Positions 56,204 to 64,000 of a DNA stretch of 64,000 nucleotides are shown here, piece by piece. The notes below the pieces were generated by a model. It had not been told where the DNA came from. It did no database searches and worked only from the letters and a program-made list of their open reading frames with translations. Position 1 is the stretch's first letter, and every line of letters starts with the position of its first letter. Both the position numbers and the translations under genes were made by a program. The DNA is taken from assembly GCF_046630445.1 (NCBI RefSeq), contig NC_092340.1, forward strand, positions 362,432,001 through 362,496,000, written 5' to 3'. The DNA comes from Rutidosis leptorrhynchoides. Lineage: Eukaryota; Streptophyta; Magnoliopsida; Asterales; Asteraceae.

Positions 56204-58305
56204 ATACCCAGGAAATATATAAGTTCGCAATTAATATGTTACACTGTACATTCTTCAACTTTGATTCAAAAATTATTAACTATGCTTACAGCGATATACA
56301 ATCGTTTCCATACAAATTCAATTACATATTCTGATATTGACAGAGCAGAATCCAAGTCGAGATTTAACAAGTGACATCATTCTTAGATCTCTACATCTTT
56401 CAAAGCTATACTTTGACTTCAAAACTGTGCAAGATCCTTTAATGTTGTTAATACCGAAAATAATCTTGCAATTCTTTTCAAGATATCAATTTTCATCACA
56501 CTTCCAACCAGTCAACTTCGACTTTTTAGATTAACTTTATTGTAACCTTGACATATACGTTCTTGTTACAAGGGAACCTTTCATGTCCCACCACATTAGC
56601 AGTAAATTTACCAGCAACTTCATTAATCTGTGACCTAAGTTTCTTCAAAAAAAAATCACGATAATTATTCATTGAAACTCTATCAAGTACTCATATACAA
56701 CTAGTAACAACAATTGCCATACCAACCACCGGGAATTAGCAATCAGTATGTTGAATCTCGCAGCATTTTCTATGACAATAGTTATATATAGATAACATCT
56801 ATCTTCTAGACTTACATATTTCGAATGTGTAGTATCTGAAAAACACCTTAAACTACGAACTAGTTCTCGAAATCTTGAAAAATGCTGATGAAGCAGCAAA
56901 AACTATAAACGACCTTAACAGTAAAAAGTTTGATGATAAAGGATAGTGTGCTGGCAAAGTTCAGAAAAAGATAAAGTTTGGAAATGGAAAACGGATTGAG
57001 CAAAGTATGAAAGAGGCTGTGGATAAATGACAAGGACGAAATCTGTCTTCAAAGAATCCAAATGATTCAGTATCTGCTGAAGCCATTAACGAATACCTTG
57101 CTTCCGAATCTAAACCCTTGCGGACAATATTCTTCATCATCCTCTGATATTAGAAATTCTAAGATATCATCGTATCTTTCATTATAAATATCCTCCATAT
57201 TTCTGGAGATAATTCCATAATCATTCTTATCGAAAATCAATTTTCTCCTTACGATATCTGTGTTACACCATAAAAGAAACTATTTTAGTTTCTAAATTCT
57301 GAAACTTTCAAGTTTAAAATATGAATGTTTTGAAGTAATGTTGGGAATTGAAGCATGGGTTAGTATAATATAATGACACTTGATCAACGTGATTATATTA
57401 CAGTAAGTCATGCTGAGTTTCTAATAGAACTTGATAAAGGTTCACAGATCCCACCCTCATCATGAACCATGTCATATATCAAGAAAATATATTTCTTGAT
57501 GATTCGGTCTTTTCCAGATATTCTAGTAATTTGACAAATCAAGATCGTGCCATTACAATTTCTTTCTTAGAACATTAACTATGTTCATTCCGAAATCCAT
57601 ACCTACGAATTCTGGACCATTATTCGCTTGACTTAAAGTCGGGAAGAGAAATCGAAAGCATGAAGCTTCGAAATATAACGGAGAATATAAAGCCCGATAA
57701 AAACACATAAATTACAAACCGTGTATATCAATGCGTATAGCAATATAAAGACACGGGAGAATGAAAAATACTATAACCCCAAGGTAATGGTAGAAGAAAA
57801 TAACTTCCTCCGGTGGTAGATGAAAAAGAAGAATGACAGATATGAAAGTTAGGAGTATATCGAGAATCAGAACTGGATGAAGCATTTTCACAATCTTTTG
57901 AAAGTATGAATTAAGGAAGAAGATGTAGGAGTGATGAAAATAATGAAACGGAAGTGGTTAATTTATAGCAAAATATCAGACATAGCAATCGAGGCAGATT
58001 ACGCATTTAATCAAAGAAAATCCTAATTTCCGCAAATTCCGAAGAATCAAATCTTATTTAGATTATGAAGATTTTCTATTCCTTAAATTCCGGAAATCAA
58101 TCATAACTACGTCAAAAGCTAAGACGAATCTCTATTCTTTCATTTCACCCTTTTACGATAACTTCTCTCATACACTTCGAGAAATCGGATTGTTTTATCC
58201 ATATAATTCAACGGTGATAAAATTCTATTTATCAACTCATATTCGTCATGAAAACATTTCTATTGTTAGCCATGATGACCTCACTTAAATTTCGGGACGA
58301 AATTT

Positions 58306-58322
58306 CTTTAACGGGTAGGTAC
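58306..58322 (+). other. Polypurine tract of F
   Basis: CTTTAACGGGTAGGTAC directly before TGTGATGACCC. Confidence 0.8.
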
Positions 58323-58532
58323 TGTGATGACCCGGAAATTTCTGACCAAATTTAAACTTTATCGTTAAATGATTTAATGTTTCTGACACGATAAGCAAAG
58401 TCTATGAAGTTGAATCTCAAAATTTTAGAACTGTTTCATGTATTAAATTACATTTGACTGCTCTCGACGATTCATGAACAATTATATGTATGTATATATA
58501 TATATATATATGTACAAGTAAAAACGACTTTC

Positions 58533-58645
58533 CTACCGTAAAACACTATTTGCTATAGTAAAATGACTTTGCTACAGTAAACACTATTTGCTACAGTAAA
58601 CACTATTTGCTACAGTAAACACTATTTGCTACAGTACACTATTTG
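58533..58645. repeat. 19-bp tandem repeat CTACAGTAAACACTATTTG
   Basis: Near-perfect units begin at 58572, 58591, 58610 and 58629, with two degenerate ones upstream, near the 5' end of LTR F. Confidence 0.9.
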
Positions 58646-58683
58646 ATGTCGACGAACTAGCAAACAAAAACAGGATAAGGCGG

Positions 58684-58732
58684 CCATGCGATCGCATGGC
58701 AAAAACACTGAAAACTCATGCGATCGCATGAG
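58684..58732. repeat. Two perfect palindromes centred on GCGATCGC
   Basis: CCATGCGATCGCATGG at 58684-58699 (16 bp) and CTCATGCGATCGCATGAG at 58715-58732 (18 bp), separated by 15 bp of A-rich DNA. Confidence 0.95.
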
Positions 58733-58795
58733 GTACTGTAGCAAGTCACATACTATAAAAGCTCGATTCATTCCTCTGTATTATTATATTTTTTA

Positions 58796-58796
<1 letters not shown>

Positions 58797-58842
<46 letters not shown>
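58797..58842. repeat. (ATT)n microsatellite in LTR F
   Basis: About 15 units, followed by degenerate ATT/AAT to 58910. Confidence 0.95.
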
Positions 58843-58848
<6 letters not shown>

Positions 58849-59712
58849 ATTAAGATTAATATTATTATTATTATTAATCTTATTATAATATTATTATTAT
58901 TAGTATATATACCTAAAATACTACGACGAGGTTATGGGCGTGTCACTTTCAAAATGGGTTTTCGAGCGGGATAGAGATAAGAAAACTACGGGTTATAGCT
59001 ATGGAGGTTATGGGTAATGTTCAAGGGTATTGTTCTCAAGTCAAACCTAGTGTTTATCATCTTCGTTGCTTCTACGTACTTTTCTGAAATATTGAATCAC
59101 AATATTGATACGTAAGCATTTATATTTTATCTTTTATAAATTAATAGTGTATCAATGTCTAGTGCTCGAGTATATATGTTTATACATGCTTGTATGCTAA
59201 ATTTCGTCGTTAAATAGTTTATAATAAATCACGAATTAAATACATATATTACGGGTAAAAGGTATATGATATACATGTTTTCGGAAAGCTGGTGAAAAAT
59301 CAATAACTTTTCATTTAGATATCGAATAGTTTCGAGGAACGAATCAAAAGATATGGTCAACTGAATTATAATTGAAATTAATTGGAATTGCTTTTTAAAT
59401 CTGCAATTAATACTTAAACAACTTGTTTACGAGATTGATAAATTGGATTTTTGAATATTAGCAACCGAGTAAAAGAATCCTTATATAAGGTACGTCTCGT
59501 TTTGTTAAACTAATATCAAAATTGACTTTTTGAAACAACTTTGAATAACTTTTGTATGTCAATTTCGAGCATTAGGATTGTGATACACTATGACCTGACC
59601 TAGCTTGATAGACATTTATTGACCAACATATGTTCTCTAGGTTGAGATCTACGGTTAATTGGTAATCCGAGTTTCGGTCACATTACGATGAACAACTTTA
59701 TGTGATGCTAAG

Positions 59713-60210
59713 GTGAGTTTCATTGCTCCCTTTTTAATTGCTTTTGCAATATATATTTTTGGGCTGAGAATACATGCACTTTATTTTAAACGCAATGGAT
59801 ACAAGTACATACTAAATTCTACACTGAGTTTGAACCGAAAATCCCTTAGCTTTGGTAACTGTTAACTGCCAGTTATAAGAACTGGTGGGCGCGAGTAGTA
59901 GTATATAGATCCATAGGGCTTGATATCCCCGTCCGAGCTAGAGCACTAGCCTTTTAACGGACGTATAATATTTGAGAAGCATACACGTTAGTTTGTGTGT
60001 ATTATTAAGATGATTATACAAAGGGTACAAATTATATATACGTTAAGTTTAGTTACCAGGGTGCTCAATTTCGTAGAATATTTTGATAAACGTTTCTGGA
60101 TTGAACAACTAAAATCTTGTGATCCATCTTTATATACAGATTATGCGAAACATACAAACTATGAACTCACCAACTTTTGTGTTGACACTTGTTAGCATGT
60201 TTATTCTCAG
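59713..60210 (+). other. Intron-like interval in LTR F
   Basis: AAG|GTGAGTTTCATTGCTCCC at 59713 and AACTCACCAACTTTTGTG, TTGACAC, GTTTATTCTCAG|GTT ending at 60210; 498 bp. It is the clearest of the set because the donor has the full AAG|GTGAGT context. Unproven. Confidence 0.5.
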
Positions 60211-60556
60211 GTTCCCTAGAAGGCTTCCGCTGTTTGCTTATATGATAGACAAGCTATGTACATGGAGTCTTATATGGCATATTTTCCAAGAAAATGTTGC
60301 ATTTACCAATTCATCATCATGTACCTTATTTTGACTGCATTGTCAACGGAAGTACTATTGTAAACTATTATATACGGTGATTGTCTATATGTAGAAATCA
60401 TCAGATGTCGAAAACCTTTGATTTAAATATTCATTTATGGTGTGCCTTTTCAAAAGAATGCAATGTTTACAAAACGTATCATATAGAGGTCAAATACCTC
60501 GCAATGAAATCAATGAATGACGTGTTCGTCCATATGAATTTAGAGCGATCGTCACA

Positions 60557-60895
60557 TGTTCTTCATAAATTCTATAAGTTCTAGTTTCATAAAATCAAGA
60601 ATACTTCTAAGTTTACTAGCTTACTTCCAATCTTGTAAAGTGATCATCCAACCTCAAGAAATCTTTCTTATTTACAGTAAGATATCTTTATAATACAAGG
60701 TAATACTCATATTCAAACTTTGATTCAATTTCTATAACTATAACAATCTTATTTCGAGTGGAAATCTTACTTGAACTTGTTTTCGTGTCATGATTCTGCT
60801 TCAAGAACTTTCAAGCCATCTAAGGATCCTTTGAAGCTAGATCTATTTTTCTCATTTCTAGTAGGTTTATCCACAAAGCCTGAGGTAGTAATGAT
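60557..60895 (+). repeat. LTR E, second portion
   Basis: TGTTCTTCATAAATTCTATA onward is the reverse complement of E1 LTR sequence near 27340-27645. It is cut by solo LTR G; 60891-60895 (ATGAT) is G's left target duplication. Confidence 0.85.
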
Positions 60896-62884
60896 TGATA
60901 ATGCTAAAAACGAACATATATTTCATAGAATTATTCCTCAAGAAAGACAAGCTTTTAGTTGCAATTGTTCTATTTAAAAGTGATATTCGTTTAAATAATA
61001 AAAGGTGAAGACAAAAGACAGATTCGACGAATTGAAGACGCAAATGACCAAAAAGCTCAAAAGTACAAAAGACAATCAAAGAGGTTCCAATTATTGATAA
61101 GAAACGTCTCGAAATTACAAGAGTACAAGATTCAAAACGTAAAGTACAAGATATTAAATTGTACGCAAGGACGTTCGAAAATCCGGAATCGGGACCAGAG
61201 TCAACTCTCAATGCTCGACGCAACGGACTAAAAATTACAAGTTAATTATATATATAAATATAATATAATATATAATTAATTATATTAATTATATATATAT
61301 TATATTTATAAAATAAATCGTCGGCAAACAAAGAGCCAAAAGCTGGTGAGCTGTATTTACAAACTCCGCGACTCGCGGAGTTTGAAGGCAAAATGGGCCG
61401 CGAGTCGCGGAGACCCAAAGTTTGAAACTCCCTATAAAGCCAACCGAATTCTGATCATTTTTCATCATCAATATATCCATCTCTCTATCTATATCGTATA
61501 TATTTATATTTATATTTTAATTTTAATTTTAATTCTAATAATAAGGGTATGTTAGCGAATGTTGTAAGGGTGTAAGTCGAAATTCTGTCCGTGTAACGCT
61601 ACGCTATTTTTAATCATTGTAAGTTATGTTCAACCTTTTTAATTTAATGTCTCGTAGCTAAGTTATTATTATGCTTATTTAAAACGAAGTAATCATGATG
61701 TTGGGCTAATTACTAAAATTGGGTAATTGGGCTTTGTACCATAATTGGGGTTTGGACAAAAGAACGACACTTGTGGAAATTAGACTATGGGCTATTAATG
61801 GGCTTTATATTTGTTTAACTAAATGATAGTTTGTTAATGTTAATATAAAGATTTACAATTGGGCGTCCCTATATATTACCATATACACTCGATCGGACAC
61901 GATGGGCGGGGTATTTATATGTACGAATAATCGTTCATTTAACCAGACACGGGAATGGATTAATAGCCACTAGAATAATTAAAACAGGGGTGAAATTATG
62001 TACAAGGACACTTGGTATAATTGATAACAAAATATTAAAACCTTGGATTACACTCAGTCGACATCCTGGTGTAATTATTAAACAAAGTATTAAAATCTTG
62101 TTACAGTTTAAGTCCCCAATTAGTTGGAATATTTAACTTCGGGTATAAGGATAATTTGACGAGGATACTCGCACTTTATATTTATGACTGATGGACTGTT
62201 ATGGACAAAAACCAGACGGACATATTAAATAATCCAGGACAAAGGACAATTAACCCATGGGCATAAAACTAAAATCAACACGTCAAACATCATGATTACG
62301 GAAGTTTAAATAAACATAATTCTTTTATTTCATATTTAATTTCCTTTATTTTATATTTAATTGCACTTCTAATTATCACATTTTTATTGTTATTTTATTT
62401 AATTGCACTTTTAATTATCGTACTTTTTAATTATCGCAAGTTTATTTTATCGCACTTTTATTATTCGCAATTTCATTATCGTTATTTACTTTAAGCTTTA
62501 ATTTAAGTCTTGTATTTATTTTTAGTATTTTACATTTGGTTTTAACTGTGACTAAAGTTTTAAAATCGACAAACCGGTCATTAAACGGTAAAAAAAAAAC
62601 CCCCTTTATAATAATAATATTACTTATATATATATTTGTATTTTTATAAAAGTAAACTAATATAGCGTTAAGCTTTGTTTAAAAAGATTCCCTGTGGAAC
62701 GAACCGGACTTACTAAAAACTACACTACTGTACGATTAGGTACACTGCCTATAAGTGTTGTAGCAAGGTTTAAGTATATCCATTCAATAAATAAATAAAT
62801 ATCTTGTGTAAAATTGTATCGTATTTAATAGTATTTCCTGCTAAAATTAATAGCTATTTTATATACTACTCTACTAAAACATCA
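60896..62884 (+). repeat. Solo LTR G (Athila/Tat-like Ty3/gypsy), 1.99 kb
   Basis: TGATAATGCTAAAAACGAAC to TACTAAAACATCA, TG...CA ends, flanked by ATGAT at 60891-60895 and 62885-62889. No primer-binding site or internal region follows. The GATTCCCTGTGGAACGAACC segment near 62687 is one I associate with Athila/Tat-type LTRs. It contains palindromes CTCCGCGACTCGCGGAG (61364-61380) and CCGCGAGTCGCGGAG (61398-61412). Recombination between two LTRs would leave exactly this. Confidence 0.85.
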
Positions 62885-64000
62885 ATGATGTTCATAACAT
62901 CATTCAATTCATATATATAAAACTACTTATTCGAAGGTTTAAACTTGAAATCACTAGAACATAGTTTAGTTAATACTAAACTTGTTCGCAAACAAAAGTT
63001 AATCCTTCTAACTTGACTTTTAAAATCAAGTAAACACATGTTATATATCTATATGATATGCTAACTTAATGATTTAAAATCGGAAAACACGAAAAACACC
63101 GTAAAACCGGATATACGCCGTCGTAGTAACACCGCGGGCTGTTTTGGGTTAGTTAATTAAAAACTATGATAAACTTTGGTTTAAAAGTTGTTCTTCTGGG
63201 AAAATTATTTTTATTATGAACATGAAACTATATCCAAAAATCATGGTTAAACTCAAAGTGAAAGTATGTTTTCCAAAATGGTCATCTATACGTCGTTCTT
63301 TTGACTGAAATGACTACCTTTACAAAAATAACTTGTAACCTGTATTTCTGACTATAAACTTATACTTTTTCTGTTTAGATTCATAAACTTAAGTTCAATA
63401 TGAAACCATAGCAACTTGAAACACTCAAAACGGATTTAAAACGAAGAAGTTATGGGTAAAACAAGATTGTATATTTTTGCTTGTTGTAGCTACGTGAAAA
63501 TTGGTAACAAATTTATATTAATCATATCCTAGCTAATTTATATTGTATTATACATGTATTCTAATATATTATGTAATATTGGGATACCATAGACACGTAT
63601 GCAAATGTTTTGACATATCATATCGACCCATCTGTATATATTATTTGGAACAACCATAAACACTCTATATGCAGTAATGTTAGAGTTAGCTATACAGGGT
63701 TGAGGTTGATTCCAAAAATATATATACTTTAAGTTGTGATCTAGCCTGAGACGTGTATACACTGGGTCGTGGATTGATTCAAGATAATATATATCAATTT
63801 ATTTCTGTACATTTAACTATGGACAACTAGTTGTAGGTTACTAACGAAGACAGCCGACTTAATAAACTTAAAACATCAAAATGTATTAAAAGTGTTGTAA
63901 ATATATTTTGAACATACTTTGATATATATGTGCATATTTGTTATAGGTTCGTGAATTGACCAGTGGCCAAGTCTTACTTCCCGACGAAGTAAAAATCTGT
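62885..64000 (+). repeat. LTR E, third portion, runs off the window
   Basis: Starts with G's right target duplication ATGAT and continues the reverse complement of the E1 LTR (about 27305 back to about 26185). The window ends just before the place where the E1 LTR has its donor-like GTGAGT. Confidence 0.85.

Larger units (their letters stand above)
55471..60556 (+). mobile_element. Element F: 5'-truncated, apparently non-coding LTR element
   Basis: An internal region of about 2.85 kb with no recognisable gag or pol, a polypurine tract at 58306-58322, then a 3' LTR 58323-60556. No 5' LTR or primer-binding site is present, and roughly 190 bp of LTR E are missing at the left junction. A possible protein scrap (VQESTVDIITSQQRVYLYQR) lies near 55540-55610. 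A non-autonomous derivative or a badly decayed one are both possible. Confidence 0.7.
58323..60556 (+). repeat. 3' LTR of F, 2.23 kb
   Basis: TGTGATGACCCGG to GAGCGATCGTCACA. Contents: a 19-bp tandem array, two perfect palindromes, an ATT array, the intron-like interval 59713-60210 and a U5 hairpin GAGGT-CAAAT-ACCTC (60486-60500). Same family as LTRs B and H. Confidence 0.88.

Overview
The window is repeat-dominated plant nuclear DNA from a eudicot. The mix of LTR families and the AT-rich, retroelement-packed layout look like the daisy family (Asteraceae); that placement is inference from recognition, not a search. I support one clear host gene, a BAG-domain co-chaperone at 13768-14724 on the minus strand. 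Nearly everything else is transposable-element DNA.

Layout. 1-1090 is part of a long terminal repeat (LTR). 1091-6965 is a minus-strand Ty3/gypsy element (called A here) with a whole gag frame, tandem arrays and a 2.46-kb LTR. 6966-9950 holds LTR-like DNA and a Ty1/copia pol remnant. 9959-13317 is a hAT DNA transposon with a perfect 8-bp target-site duplication. Then come the BAG gene, a 5-kb LINE (14833 to about 19850) and a decayed Harbinger-type Myb/SANT protein gene (about 20115-21429).

From 22402 to the end the DNA is a set of LTR elements nested inside one another. LTR B (22402-25347 and 38833-39467) contains E1 (25348-38827, flanked by ATAAT). Just behind B's primer-binding site sits C. 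C's LTR (39513-41220 and 53078-53713) contains E2 (41221-53072, flanked by GTAGT). Behind C's primer-binding site sits D (from 53923). D is cut by E (54509-55470, 60557-60895, 62890 to the end). E contains F (55471-60556) and a solo LTR, G (60896-62884, flanked by ATGAT).

The most interesting signals are these. (1) Several separate LTR families carry a matching donor-like GTGAGT and acceptor-like TTATTCTCAG about 470-520 bp apart, in sense orientation, as if the LTR leader held a conserved intron. (2) E1 carries an open F-box gene between its 5' LTR and gag, and E2 carries an unrelated extra frame in the same slot. (3) A block of about 125 bp, preceded by GC-rich palindromes, is shared by LTRs A and C in opposite orientation relative to the elements. 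(4) Each of several LTR families has its own perfect palindromes. (5) The PPT-like motif TTAACGGGTAGGTA is duplicated inside two elements.
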